Source of the DNA: JAKZVK01 sp965248255
GTDB taxonomy: Bacteria; Acidobacteriota; Terriglobia; Bryobacterales; UBA6623
Direction: 5' to 3'
DNA: 64,000 nucleotides
Assembly: GCA_965248255.1 (NCBI GenBank)
Contig: CBDFIW010000003.1
Location: 1,922,001-1,986,000 of the forward strand
Positions 26,236 through 35,394 of the stretch are shown piece after piece. Under the pieces are notes generated by a model. The model was not told the DNA's origin, did no database searches, and worked only from the letters and a program-made list of their open reading frames with translations. Within the stretch, counting starts at the first letter, position 1. Each line of letters begins with the position of its first letter. The position numbers and the translations under genes were made by a program.

Positions 26236-27269
26236 CCCGGTGGATGAAGCGTCGGTTTGTAAGTCCAGTGATCGGGCTCAGCGCGGTTTTCCTGGCGGCG
26301 GCGACCCTCGTCCTGGCTCCCCTCACCCAAGCGGCCGATCTCAGTCCGGCGCGAATCAAAACCGCCGCCGAAAGAAGCATTGCGCTTCTCCAAGCGAGCG
26401 GCCCCATCTTCTTCAAGAAGTCGGCCTGCGTCGCGTGCCACCACCAGTCGCTCACCGCCTTGGCCATCGGGTTGGCCAGGAACCGAGGGTTCCGGGTGGA
26501 TGAGGAGCTAGCTCATCGCCAGTCTGAAAGCGTGGCCGAGATGATGCGAGGGCGGCGGGAGACCATGCTGCAATCGATGACAGACGGCGCCGGTTTCCAC
26601 GGCATCGCGTACACGCTGGCCGGCATGGCCGCGGAGGACTATCCGGCCGACGCGACCACCGACGCCATGGCGATCCATCTAGCTGAGGGACAGTCGCTCG
26701 ACGGGCGCTGGAGCACCGCGCCCGACCGGCCGCCGGCACAGTATAGCGACTTCACCACCACCGCCCTCAGCATCCGCGGCCTCGAGGTCTACGCTCCCCA
26801 GGGCCGGCGCGAGGAGTTCGCTAAGAAAATCGCCCTCGCGAAGGGTTGGCTGCTGAGCATGGCTCCCACGGCGACGGAAGAAACCGCTTTTCGCCTGCTA
26901 GGCCTGGGCTGGGCCGAGGCGAGCCCCGCGCTCGTCAGGGAGCCCACACGGAAGCTGCTCTCCGAGCAGAGAAGCGACGGCGGCTGGGCGCAGCTCCCCG
27001 AACTCGACAGCGACGCCTATGCCACCGCACAAGTCTTGGTGGCGCTGCACTGGGGCGGCGGCGTCGCGACCGATCACCGTGCCTATCAGCGTGGCGTGAA
27101 ATACCTGCTAGACACCCAATACGACGACGGCTCGTGGCTGGTCCAAAGCCGCTCGCGGCCCTTTCAACCGTATTTCGAGAGCGGCATCCCCCACGGTGCC
27201 AATCAATGGATCTCCGCCTGCGCGATGAGTTGGGCGTCGATGGCCCTGATGCTCACCGCCGCGCCCTAG
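26232..27269 (+). CDS. Exported alpha/alpha-toroid (squalene cyclase/prenyltransferase-like) protein with CxxCH motif
   Basis: A 345-residue product translationally coupled (ATGA) to the cytochrome-ankyrin gene. It has a signal peptide (residues ~10-35), one haem-type motif CVACHH (Cys66, Cys69, His70), then repeats of an alpha/alpha toroid with QW-like motifs (SDGGWAQLPELDSDAYATAQ, YDDGSWLVQSR). The DxDD of squalene-hopene cyclase is absent, so terpene cyclisation is unlikely. The fold could bind peptide or lipid next to a haem. The conserved pairing suggests a two-component periplasmic redox module whose partner is unknown. Confidence 0.82.
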   Translation: MTRWMKRRFVSPVIGLSAVFLAAATLVLAPLTQAADLSPARIKTAAERSIALLQASGPIFFKKSACVACHHQSLTALAIGLARNRGFRVDEELAHRQSESVAEMMRGRRETMLQSMTDGAGFHGIAYTLAGMAAEDYPADATTDAMAIHLAEGQSLDGRWSTAPDRPPAQYSDFTTTALSIRGLEVYAPQGRREEFAKKIALAKGWLLSMAPTATEETAFRLLGLGWAEASPALVREPTRKLLSEQRSDGGWAQLPELDSDAYATAQVLVALHWGGGVATDHRAYQRGVKYLLDTQYDDGSWLVQSRSRPFQPYFESGIPHGANQWISACAMSWASMALMLTAAP

Positions 27270-27478
27270 CCCTCGGCTAGAGTCTGCACTCCCAGAACCT
27301 CACACGCTTTGCGGCGTTTGGGCAGGAGCGGCAAGCCTGGCGTCAAAAGTGGCAGGTAGGCGTCCGTTACCAGGGCCGGCAGTGACCCCAGCTACAGATG
27401 CCGTGAGTGCTCGCGCCACCCCGATGAAGACCACTTCGTCATACTCCCACGCCCAAGGAATCTCGGCGACATTCCACT

Positions 27479-28462
27479 CTAGTGATGAGCCGTGACCTTC
27501 GCCTCGTACTCGGCTTGTAACTCGTCAACGCGTGCTCGGCTCAGTTCGCCCCTGTGGATGATGAGACGATACCGCAGCGTGAGCGGCTGACCGCGACGCA
27601 GAGGGACAGCCTCCCGCCCGGGATAGACCGGATTCTGCATGCTGCCCGCGGCCCGGAGAATCCATCGTTGAGGGAATCCGGGCACCGATGGATGACAGAG
27701 CACCGCGACGCCGCTCGGAACTCCCGAGGAATCGAAAGACCCCACGAAATCGACCCACGGGCCCGCTTCGACGGAGGTGTTCTCGGGAGTCACCGGCCCG
27801 CCCCGTCCGGCGAAGCGAATGTCCTCAGGCAGGCGAATGCGCGCCGAGAACCCGCCATAGCCTTTCACATCGTCAGACCCTCCGAGGCGCATCTCGTCTT
27901 CGAGAGCCAGTAAGCGGATCTCGAAGTCGATCTTGCGGAGGTCGTCCTCGGCAGGGTGGACGCGAACCACAGTCGTTTCTTCCACGAAAGGCTTTTGTTT
28001 CCCGTGGGAGTCGACCCAGCGAGGCGACTTCCAATCCAGCGTCACGCGTAGTGCCGCCGAGTGGTCCCCGGCGGGCAGCACTTCGGTCTTGCGCACGTGC
28101 CAGATCGAGTTCTCGGTCGTCCAATGGTTCGCGATGGGTTTGCCGCCGATCAGCACTTGATGCCAAGCCCAGAAGATGCCCCGTTGGTGGAGGTGGTCTG
28201 CGGGGAAGTCCTCGGTGAGAACTTGGCCGTTCAGGTCGTACAGCGGGTGGATGTAGTTGGAGCGTGTGTACTTGCCGTTGATCGACCTCGGTTTCAGTTG
28301 ATAGAAGAGAATACGCTGAGGACCTTCCTCGAAGAGAAAGCCTTCCTCTTGTTCCGTAACCCGAATCGCGGACGGCTCCGCGGCGGCGCCCGCCGCGGAG
28401 GTCGTCACTGCCAGCAGCAAGCAGGCGGCAGTCGGAGTAAGGCGTTTCACAAACAGAGACAC
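27479..28462 (-). CDS. PmoA-family (DUF6807) secreted protein
   Basis: The 327-residue protein begins with a signal peptide (hydrophobic residues ~8-28, AGAAAEP cleavage region). It carries the PmoA/DUF6807 hallmark DHLHQRGIFWAWHQV (residues ~89-103) with conserved His and Trp, and YIHPLY upstream. Proteins of this family are common in Acidobacteria, Planctomycetes and Verrucomicrobia and are named after a weak link to methane oxygenase PmoA; their biochemical role is unsettled and they often sit beside sugar-metabolism genes. The neighbour across the divergent promoter region is an SDR oxidoreductase, which is compatible with carbohydrate use. Confidence 0.85.
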   Translation of the reverse strand: MSLFVKRLTPTAACLLLAVTTSAAGAAAEPSAIRVTEQEEGFLFEEGPQRILFYQLKPRSINGKYTRSNYIHPLYDLNGQVLTEDFPADHLHQRGIFWAWHQVLIGGKPIANHWTTENSIWHVRKTEVLPAGDHSAALRVTLDWKSPRWVDSHGKQKPFVEETTVVRVHPAEDDLRKIDFEIRLLALEDEMRLGGSDDVKGYGGFSARIRLPEDIRFAGRGGPVTPENTSVEAGPWVDFVGSFDSSGVPSGVAVLCHPSVPGFPQRWILRAAGSMQNPVYPGREAVPLRRGQPLTLRYRLIIHRGELSRARVDELQAEYEAKVTAHH

Positions 28463-28526
28463 CAGTTAGTAGAGTATAGCCGTAGTTGGTCCGTAAGCCG
28501 GCGGTATGGTGTTCATACGCCGCGGA

Positions 28527-28569
28527 CCACGCGTAGCGCGGGTCTCGCAGAGACCCGCGGCTTTTCGTC
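28527..28569. repeat. Dispersed palindromic repeat, family 2
   Basis: CACGCGTAGCGCGGGTCTC then gca and GAGACCCGCGGCTTTTCGTC. A ten-base stem (28537-28546 with 28550-28559) is flanked by conserved CACGCGTAG and CTTTTCGTCT. A second copy lies at 30973-31015; both are between divergent genes. Confidence 0.7.
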
Positions 28570-28671
28570 TCAAACGCGTGACGGGGCGCGGCCGTGATCA
28601 TGGACGCCTACGTACGGATTTGGGCCGGATAAGGACCCGTGTGATCTGGTATCGTTCTTGACGCCACCAAT

Positions 28672-29418
28672 ATGTTCGAAAACAAGGTTGCCCTCATCAA
28701 CGGAGCCTCCCGAGGCATAGGCCTCGCCATTGCCGAGGCCATTCTTCGGCGAGGCGGCAAGGTGTGTATCACCAGCCGCAAGCAGACCAACCTCGACGAG
28801 GCGCTGGCACGCCTGGACGCGGTCGGGAGCGCGATCGCCGTGGCGGGCTCCTCCGCCGACCCGCAACACCGGCAGGAAGCCGTCCAAGAAACTATCGACA
28901 CCTTCGGCTCCCTTGACTTGCTCGTCAACAGCGCAGCCACCAACCCGCAATACGGTCCGCTGGTCGAAGCCGACATGGGGGCGGTCGAGAAAATCCTGCA
29001 AGTGAACGTGATGGGCCCGCTCGGGTGGATCCAAGAAGCGTGGAAAGCCTGGATGCGTGACCACGGCGGCGCTGTGCTCAACATTGCTTCGGTCAACGGC
29101 ATCCGCACCGTCGCGAAACTCGGGGCCTACAACGTCAGCAAGGCGGCTCTCATCCACTTGACTCGGCAGATGGCGCTCGAGCTGGCCCCGAACGTGCGTG
29201 TGAACGCCATCGCGCCCGGGCTGGTCAAGACCCGTCTTGCCCGCGCGCTCTGGGAAGGCCGGGAGGAGGACGCAGGACGTGTCTACCCGCTGGGACAAAT
29301 CGGCGAACCCGAGGACGTGACAGGCATGGCGTGCCTGCTGCTGAGTGGGGAAGCGTCCTGGATTACGGGTGAGACGGTCGTCGTCGATGGAGGGGTGCTC
29401 TTGGTCGAGCCCGAGTGA
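28672..29418 (+). CDS. Short-chain dehydrogenase/reductase (SDR)
   Basis: The 248-residue Rossmann-fold protein has the cofactor motif NGASRGIGLAIAE (classical TGxxxGIG with Asn for Thr), NSAATN in the NNAG position, catalytic Ser in LNIASVNG and YxxxK in YNVSKAAL. It fits the classical SDR family (3-oxoacyl-ACP reductase or sugar/polyol dehydrogenase-like), NAD(P)-dependent and cytoplasmic. A basic SRKQTN stretch after the second strand hints at NADP preference. The substrate cannot be fixed. It is divergent from the PmoA-like gene and convergent with a frameshifted arylsulfatase. Confidence 0.92.
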   Translation: MFENKVALINGASRGIGLAIAEAILRRGGKVCITSRKQTNLDEALARLDAVGSAIAVAGSSADPQHRQEAVQETIDTFGSLDLLVNSAATNPQYGPLVEADMGAVEKILQVNVMGPLGWIQEAWKAWMRDHGGAVLNIASVNGIRTVAKLGAYNVSKAALIHLTRQMALELAPNVRVNAIAPGLVKTRLARALWEGREEDAGRVYPLGQIGEPEDVTGMACLLLSGEASWITGETVVVDGGVLLVEPE

Positions 29419-29489
29419 CTCGGAAGAAAAGCATCGGCGGCAAGATGCAATTCGGGACAACCGCTCGGTGCCCGACCAAACTCGGCTGC

Positions 29490-30903
29490 TTACGCGGGCG
29501 GCATGGAGTCGGCCTTCATCCGGCTCAGGACCGCTCGCAGTTTCTTTCTCGCCGCGGCGGATTCCGGCGTGTCTTCGGCGGGCGGGATGGCTTCTCCTCC
29601 AGCAGGTCGCTCGGCACGTCAAACAGGTCCCCGCTTTCTTCATACAGCTTGTAGCGCTTGTCGCGGGCAAAGCGGATCAGGCGATAGCCGACCTTGTTGT
29701 GCCCGGGCAGTGGGTCGAAGTGGAACATCACCCACTCGCGCGGGTCGCCGAGCTCGCCGCGTAGCTGCGGCAGAAAGCTGCGGCCGTCGAGGATCATGCC
29801 GTCCAAGGGCTGCGCGCCCGTGGCTTCCACAATCGTGGGGATGAAGTCAGTGGAGTCGATCAGGTCGTCGTTCACCTCTCCCTCGGGGCAGACACCTTTC
29901 CAACTCACGATCATCGGCACGTGTGTACCGGCGTCGGTCGTCTTTCCCTTGCCACCCTGGATCGCGCGGTCGCCCAGGCGCGACTGCACCTGGCGCGGCG
30001 TGCCGTTGTCCGAGTAATAGAGGATCAACGTATTCTCGCGGATGCCCAGGTCGTCGATCTTTTGGACGATGCGCCCGATCACGCGGTCCATGGCCTCAAC
30101 CATGTCGCCGTAGAACCGGACGTCACCCTGATGTCGATCGCCGCTCTCCCAAACGTCGCTGTCGGGTGTGGGCACGAACGGCCCATGGGGCAGGGCCATC
30201 GGGTAGTAGACGAAGAACGGTTCGCCCGCCCGGCTGCCCTCGGCGTGGCGTTCCATGAAGTCGTTGATGTAATCGGTGTAGACGTCGGGGCCGTATTGGC
30301 CGTCGAAGGTTCGCAGCGTGCCGTTGTCGAGAACGACGGGGTCGGCATAGCGGGAGCCCTTGTCTTCGGTGTGGCCAGCGTGCCACAGGAAGTACTCGCG
30401 AAGCCCGCGTCGGCGGCAAGCATGCCATTGCCGCGCCACTCCGGCTCGAAGTCGGGTGGATTGTAACTGTAGGGCTGCCACTTGCCTGAGATGCAGGTCT
30501 TGTAGCCCGCGGCGCTCATCATGTGTCCGAAGGTCTTCTCGTCCGGCGGCATGATGCCGAAGGCCTGCCAGTTGCGAAAGTTGTATTGGCCGGTCATGAG
30601 CTGCACACGGGTGGGCGTACAGAGCGGCTGGGCGTAGGCGTGGTTGAAGCGAATGCCCGACTGCGCCAAGGCGTCGAGGTGGGGTGTCTTGTACGGCGTT
30701 CCGCCGTAGCAGCCGAGGCACTCGTAGCCCAGGTCGTCGGCCATGATCAGGACGACGTTGGGTCGCGACGCTGAGGTGGCTTCCGAGTCGCTCCCCGGCG
30801 ATTCACAACCCAGCGCCAGGCCGGCCGACGCGAGAGCGCTGGACTGCAAGAAGTCGCGGCGCGTTTTTGTCGGGTCGGTGTTCATGTTTGGTGACGATAG
30901 CAT
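29490..30903 (-). pseudogene. Arylsulfatase with two single-base frameshifts
   Basis: Three consecutive frames together encode a full sulfatase of ~470 residues. The start has a Tat-type signal with a possible lipobox (TRRDFLQSSALA, LALGC). The formylglycine site is intact (PLCTPTRVQLMTG), as are metal-site residues (VVLIMADDLGYECLG, YYSDNGTPRQ). At ~30400 a base is missing: the frame changes between DAGF and REYFLWHAGHTED. At ~29600 another is missing: EEKP then IPPAEDTPES restores the normal C-terminus ending at the stop at 29490. Each lesion looks like loss of one C from a short C run. Either the gene is dead or these are sequence errors. Confidence 0.8.
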
Positions 30904-30972
30904 AGGGCGGAACCGGAAGCGCGTCCCGAATCCGCCTGTAAGTCAGCGCCGTGGCGTTTGTGCGCCGCCGAA

Positions 30973-31015
30973 CACGCGTAGCGCGGGGCTCGAAGAGACC
31001 CGCGGCTTTTCGTCT
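30973..31015. repeat. Dispersed palindromic repeat, family 2 (second copy)
   Basis: Shares ACGCGTAGCGCGGG, AGAGACCCGCGGCTTTT and CGTCT with the copy at 28527; the stem has one changed position and the loop one extra base. It also lies between divergent genes. Confidence 0.7.
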
Positions 31016-31120
31016 TGCTCTTACGTGCAGATTAGGGCCGCTTCACCCGCTTCGCAGCCCACGCCCATGGGCGTGTTATATGCTTAGAATGAATCGAGTC
31101 CACCTGCCCTTTCGGCGGTC

Positions 31121-33037
31121 ATGAAGCGCTTCGAACAATTAACTTCCCGTATCCGGGGCCGTGTGCCCACCTTGCTGTTGGCCGTGGCGCTGCTCTGCGC
31201 CTATGCCGAGGCCGCCGAACCGGAAGCCCCTCCCCAAGCCGGGCCGGTCGAGATCCTCCCGCTAACCGAAGTCGTCCCCGGCATGAAGGCGACCGCCTGG
31301 ACAGCCTTCCAAGGCAGCACCCCCGAGCCGGTTCCCTTGGAAGTGATTGGTGTAATGCGCAACGTCTGGGGCCCCGGGCAGGACATCATCATGGCGAAGC
31401 TCGGCGGCAAGGTAGCCCGCACCAATGTCGCCGGCGGCATGAGCGGCAGCCCGGTCTACCACGACGGCAGGTTGCTGGGCGCTGTCTCTCTGCGTTTCAG
31501 CACCTTCTCCCCGGACGCGATCGCCGGCATCACGCCAATCGAGTTGATGCTCGAAATCAACGAGTTCGACGAAGCGCGCCCTGTCGAGGTCAAGTCGGCC
31601 CGGCGGACCGGAGGCGAAAACGTTGCTGCCGGGCAAGCGGTGGATATCGCGGCCTTCGACCCTACACCCGGCCTCGCCGAGCAAATCTGGAATGCGGTGG
31701 ACGCCGAATTGCCTTCCGACTCTTACGCTACGCCGATCGAAACGCCGCTGGTCTTTTCCGGAGTGAATGACGGTGTGCTTGACGTCTTCGGCGGGTTCTT
31801 CCGCAAAGCCGGGCTCTGGGTCATGCGGGGCGGTGCGGTGGGCGGATCGGCGGGTGGCTCCGCCGGCGGCGAGGTCGGCACGGCCAACGGCGGGCAACTG
31901 AACCCCGGCGAGCCGGTGGCGGCGGTCTTGATTTCAGGCGACACTTTCGCCTCGGGCCTCGGGACGGTCACCTACAACGACGGCCGGCGCGTGCTCGCCT
32001 TCGGCCACGCCATGCTCAACATGGGTCCGATCGAGATGCCCATGGCCGGCGCCGACGTTCTGACCGTACTGGCCTCGCAGTTTCAGCCCGTCAAGGTGGC
32101 CAACTCCGCCGACATCGTCGGCGCGCTGCGGCAAGACCGCCACTCCGGCATCATGGGTGTGCTCGGCGAAAGCGCCGCGATGATCCCCGTCAACGTGAAG
32201 GTCCGCACCCTGGACGGCGAGAACGCCGTTGTCAAGGAAAAGCGACTCCACTACAACGTCTTCCAAAACCAACGTTGGACGCCGCCGCTGATGGTCTTCA
32301 CCATCTACAACTCCATGTTCGGCCTCAACGACTTCGCGCAGGAGTCGACGTTTCGCTTGAAGGGCGACATCGATCTGGGCGAACACCGCATCTCGCTCGA
32401 GACCATGCGGGCCGCCAACGATACGCCCATCCCCGCGCCGTTGGCCTTGGCCGGCTGGATGGGTGACAAGTTCCAACGGCTCCTGTCGAACATCGAGGAG
32501 CTGCCGTCCTTTGAAGGGGTCGACGTCACGATCGAACTGTTGCCTCAAAGACGGCTGCTGATGATCGAGCAAGCCTCTCTCGATACACGCGAAGTCCGGC
32601 CCGGTGAGGAGCTCAGCGGCAAGGTCTTCCTACGGCCCTATCGCGGCCGGCGCATCGCCCAGTCCTTCCGGCTGAACATTCCTCCGAGCGCGCAGAAGGG
32701 GATGTTGCGTCTGCAAGTCAGCGACGCCGCCACACTCAATCGTGGAAAGTCCAGGGCCATGGCCCGCAACCGCTTGCTGACGCTTCCCGATACTGTCTCG
32801 GCGCTGAATCAGGAGCGATCCAACAGCCGGCTCTACATCTCACTGCTTCAGCGCCAACCCACCGCCCACTTCGATGACAAGACGCTGCCGAACATCCCGC
32901 TGTCGGTTCTCAACGTCATGCGCAAGTCCGCCAATCGCCGGTTGGCGTTCGAGGGACAGTCACCGCTCGTCGAGACTTCGATTCCGTTCGACTCGATCGT
33001 CAGCGGCAGCCACACCCTAACCCTGCGAGTACGGTGA
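31121..33037 (+). CDS. SpoIVB peptidase S55-domain protein, exported
   Basis: The 638-residue protein has a signal sequence (residues ~15-32). It then shows the S55/SpoIVB signature NVAGGMSGSPVYHDG (GMSGSP at ~106-111, containing the candidate catalytic Ser) followed by GAVSLRFSTFSPDAIAGITP. A second conserved block (GLGTVTYNDGRRVLAFGHAM) is typical of the acidobacterial SpoIVB-like proteins. SpoIVB is a signalling serine protease in sporulating Firmicutes; sporulation is not expected here, so a different signalling or envelope role is inferred. The C-terminal ~200 residues are beta-rich. The next gene starts at or just after its stop, so they form an operon. Confidence 0.82.
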   Translation: MKRFEQLTSRIRGRVPTLLLAVALLCAYAEAAEPEAPPQAGPVEILPLTEVVPGMKATAWTAFQGSTPEPVPLEVIGVMRNVWGPGQDIIMAKLGGKVARTNVAGGMSGSPVYHDGRLLGAVSLRFSTFSPDAIAGITPIELMLEINEFDEARPVEVKSARRTGGENVAAGQAVDIAAFDPTPGLAEQIWNAVDAELPSDSYATPIETPLVFSGVNDGVLDVFGGFFRKAGLWVMRGGAVGGSAGGSAGGEVGTANGGQLNPGEPVAAVLISGDTFASGLGTVTYNDGRRVLAFGHAMLNMGPIEMPMAGADVLTVLASQFQPVKVANSADIVGALRQDRHSGIMGVLGESAAMIPVNVKVRTLDGENAVVKEKRLHYNVFQNQRWTPPLMVFTIYNSMFGLNDFAQESTFRLKGDIDLGEHRISLETMRAANDTPIPAPLALAGWMGDKFQRLLSNIEELPSFEGVDVTIELLPQRRLLMIEQASLDTREVRPGEELSGKVFLRPYRGRRIAQSFRLNIPPSAQKGMLRLQVSDAATLNRGKSRAMARNRLLTLPDTVSALNQERSNSRLYISLLQRQPTAHFDDKTLPNIPLSVLNVMRKSANRRLAFEGQSPLVETSIPFDSIVSGSHTLTLRVR

Positions 33038-33120
33038 AACTCCCTGCGGATTCGCGCCTCAAACCTGGTGGCTCGGCCGGACGACGCCTTCGCGTACCTG
33101 CCCCGCACAGAGATCCTTCG

Positions 33121-35358
33121 ATGAAAACTACGGCCTTCAAGCCCCGTGTTCTGGCCACACTCCTGGTCACCATCATCTGTTCGGCGCCCCTCGTAGCCGA
33201 GAAAACCCGCCGCTGGGAGCAGACGCGCTTTGAGGACTTCAACACCGGTACGGTGCAAGACATCTCCATTCGCAGCGACGGCCGGCTGATGCTTGCACCT
33301 CGCTTTGAAGAGCTGTCAGAGCCGACGGCCTCGTTTCTGTGGGCGCTGGCGTACGATTCCAAAGGCAATCTCTTCGCCGCCGGCGGGCCGGGCGCCGCGG
33401 TTTTCCGTCTCGGGGCCGACGGACGCAAGAGCACTTTCTTTGAAAGCGGCGCGATTGAGGTCCACGCCCTTGCCGTGGACGGGGACGACAACGTTTACGC
33501 CGCGACTTCTCCGGACGCCAAGGTCTACAAGATCGACCCGTCGGGCGGCTACTCGGTTTTCTTCGACCCGCCGGCAGATTACGTTTGGGGCATGGCCTTC
33601 GACGCCAAGGGCGTCCTCTTCGTCGCCTCCGGGGACGAGGGGGTGATCTATCGCGTCAACCCGTCGGGCGAAGGCGAGGTTCACTTTGAAACCGGCGAGA
33701 CCCACGTTCGCTCGATCGTTGTGGACGAAAACGGAGACTTGATCGTCGGTACCGACCCGAGTGGTCTGATCATGCGTGTTTCGGGCTTGGGGAGTGAGGA
33801 GCCGCGAGGCTTCGTGCTCTACCAGTCGGCGAAGAAGGAAGTCACTGCGATCACTATCGCCCCGGATCAGACCATCTACGCTGCCGGAGTCGGCAACCGA
33901 ACAGCGAGCCGGACCGTCCGGCCCCTGGTGACGCGTACATCGCCAACCACCTCAGCCTCCGGTACACCGGCGCCTTCCGGTCGACAGCCCAACAACCAAC
34001 CCGTAGCCACCCAGCGCCCCTCCCTTCGCTTGCCGCCCTCGGCGGCTCTGGCGACCCGTGTCGTCGGAGGCAGCGAGGTCTACCGGATCTCCCCTGACGG
34101 CGAACCGCGCCGGGTGTGGCAATCCGCAAGCGACATCGTCTACGCCTTGGCTGTCGATCCGGCGAACAAGTTACTCGTGGGGACGGGCGACAGCGGCCGA
34201 TTGATTCGCGTTGAATCAGAGACGCTCTATTCTCAGGTGCGCACCGTTCCCTCGGATCAGATCACGGCCCTGGCCGCCGGTCCTCGCGGAACGGTTGTGG
34301 TGGCGGCGAGCAACAGCGCCAAGATCTATGGGCTAGGTCCGGAGCTGGCCGAGGAAGCGACCTTCGAGTCCGAAGTGTTCGACGCGAAGAGGTTCACCCA
34401 GTGGGGCCGTCTCGAATGGAAAGCAAGCGTGCGAGACTCCTCGATTGCGGTCTCCACCCGCAGCGGCAATCTCAACAGCCCCTCGCGCAACTGGAGTGAG
34501 TGGTCGACCCCGATCACGGTCCCCGATGGCGCCCGCGGCGATTCTCCGGCCGCGCGGTTCGCTCAGTGGCAAGCCGTGCTGCGTCGCTCAGCCGACGGTG
34601 GCTCGCCGGTGTTGGACTCGGTCACGCTCCACTACCTGCCGAAGAACACCCCTCCGGTGGTCGTCGAGATCGAGGCGACCGCCCCAAACTACAAGTTCCC
34701 GGCAAAACCCCGCACCGCGGTTTCGAAGACGTTGGTACTGCCGCCGCTCGGCCGAAAGCTCCCTCGGTTAGTTCGTCCGAACAGTCCTCCAAAGCCCGGC
34801 CAGGCGATGCTGCCTGCTAAGGGGCGGGTCGGTGTTCGCTGGTTGGCCGAAGACGGCAACGGCGATCAGCTCGAGTTCAAGCTACAAATCCGCGGCGAAG
34901 GCGAGCGAAACTGGAAGCTGCTCGAGGAGAAGGTGAGTGTAAGCCACCACGACTGGGACTCGACCTCGTTCGCCGACGGGCTCTACCGCGTTCGCGTCAC
35001 CGCGTCGGATTCGCCTTCGAACCCGGCGCCGGAAGCTGCGGCCCATTCCAACGTCAGCGAACCGTTCGCGATCGACAATACCCCTCCGGCGATCGGCGGG
35101 ATACAGGCGACCCGCGAAGACGATCGTCTGCGGGTTCAACTGCGAGCCACCGACAAGGGCTCGGTGATCCGGAGTGCCGAATACTCGCTCGACGGGAATG
35201 AGTGGGAGCCGATCCTGCCCTCCTCGCGGCTGTTTGACTCGAAAGAGCTGTCCTTCGATTTCCCGACCTCCCCGGTCGAGGAAGGCGAGCACACCGTCGC
35301 CGTGCGCGTCTACGACCGCTTCGACAACTTGGCGGCGGCGAAGGCAGTGGTTCCCTAG
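33121..35358 (+). CDS. Exported beta-propeller protein
   Basis: The frame overlaps the upstream stop from a GTG at 33034, but ATG 33121 starts a proper signal peptide (MKTTAFKPRVLATLLVTIIC), giving 745 residues. Residues ~30-420 contain repeated propeller blades of the SMP-30/NHL style (LFAAGGPGAAVFRLGADGRK, VYAATSPDAKVYKIDPSGGY, VIYRVNPSGEGEVHFETGET) with a low-complexity Ser/Thr/Pro insert near residues 290-330. The C-terminal ~300 residues look like fibronectin/Ig-like beta domains. No catalytic site is seen; binding or cell-surface recognition is likely. It is co-transcribed with the S55-domain gene, so it may be its substrate or sensor. Confidence 0.8.
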   Translation: MKTTAFKPRVLATLLVTIICSAPLVAEKTRRWEQTRFEDFNTGTVQDISIRSDGRLMLAPRFEELSEPTASFLWALAYDSKGNLFAAGGPGAAVFRLGADGRKSTFFESGAIEVHALAVDGDDNVYAATSPDAKVYKIDPSGGYSVFFDPPADYVWGMAFDAKGVLFVASGDEGVIYRVNPSGEGEVHFETGETHVRSIVVDENGDLIVGTDPSGLIMRVSGLGSEEPRGFVLYQSAKKEVTAITIAPDQTIYAAGVGNRTASRTVRPLVTRTSPTTSASGTPAPSGRQPNNQPVATQRPSLRLPPSAALATRVVGGSEVYRISPDGEPRRVWQSASDIVYALAVDPANKLLVGTGDSGRLIRVESETLYSQVRTVPSDQITALAAGPRGTVVVAASNSAKIYGLGPELAEEATFESEVFDAKRFTQWGRLEWKASVRDSSIAVSTRSGNLNSPSRNWSEWSTPITVPDGARGDSPAARFAQWQAVLRRSADGGSPVLDSVTLHYLPKNTPPVVVEIEATAPNYKFPAKPRTAVSKTLVLPPLGRKLPRLVRPNSPPKPGQAMLPAKGRVGVRWLAEDGNGDQLEFKLQIRGEGERNWKLLEEKVSVSHHDWDSTSFADGLYRVRVTASDSPSNPAPEAAAHSNVSEPFAIDNTPPAIGGIQATREDDRLRVQLRATDKGSVIRSAEYSLDGNEWEPILPSSRLFDSKELSFDFPTSPVEEGEHTVAVRVYDRFDNLAAAKAVVP

Positions 35359-35394
35359 GCCGTTATTAACCAGCCTCCTGCCGACCATTCACGG

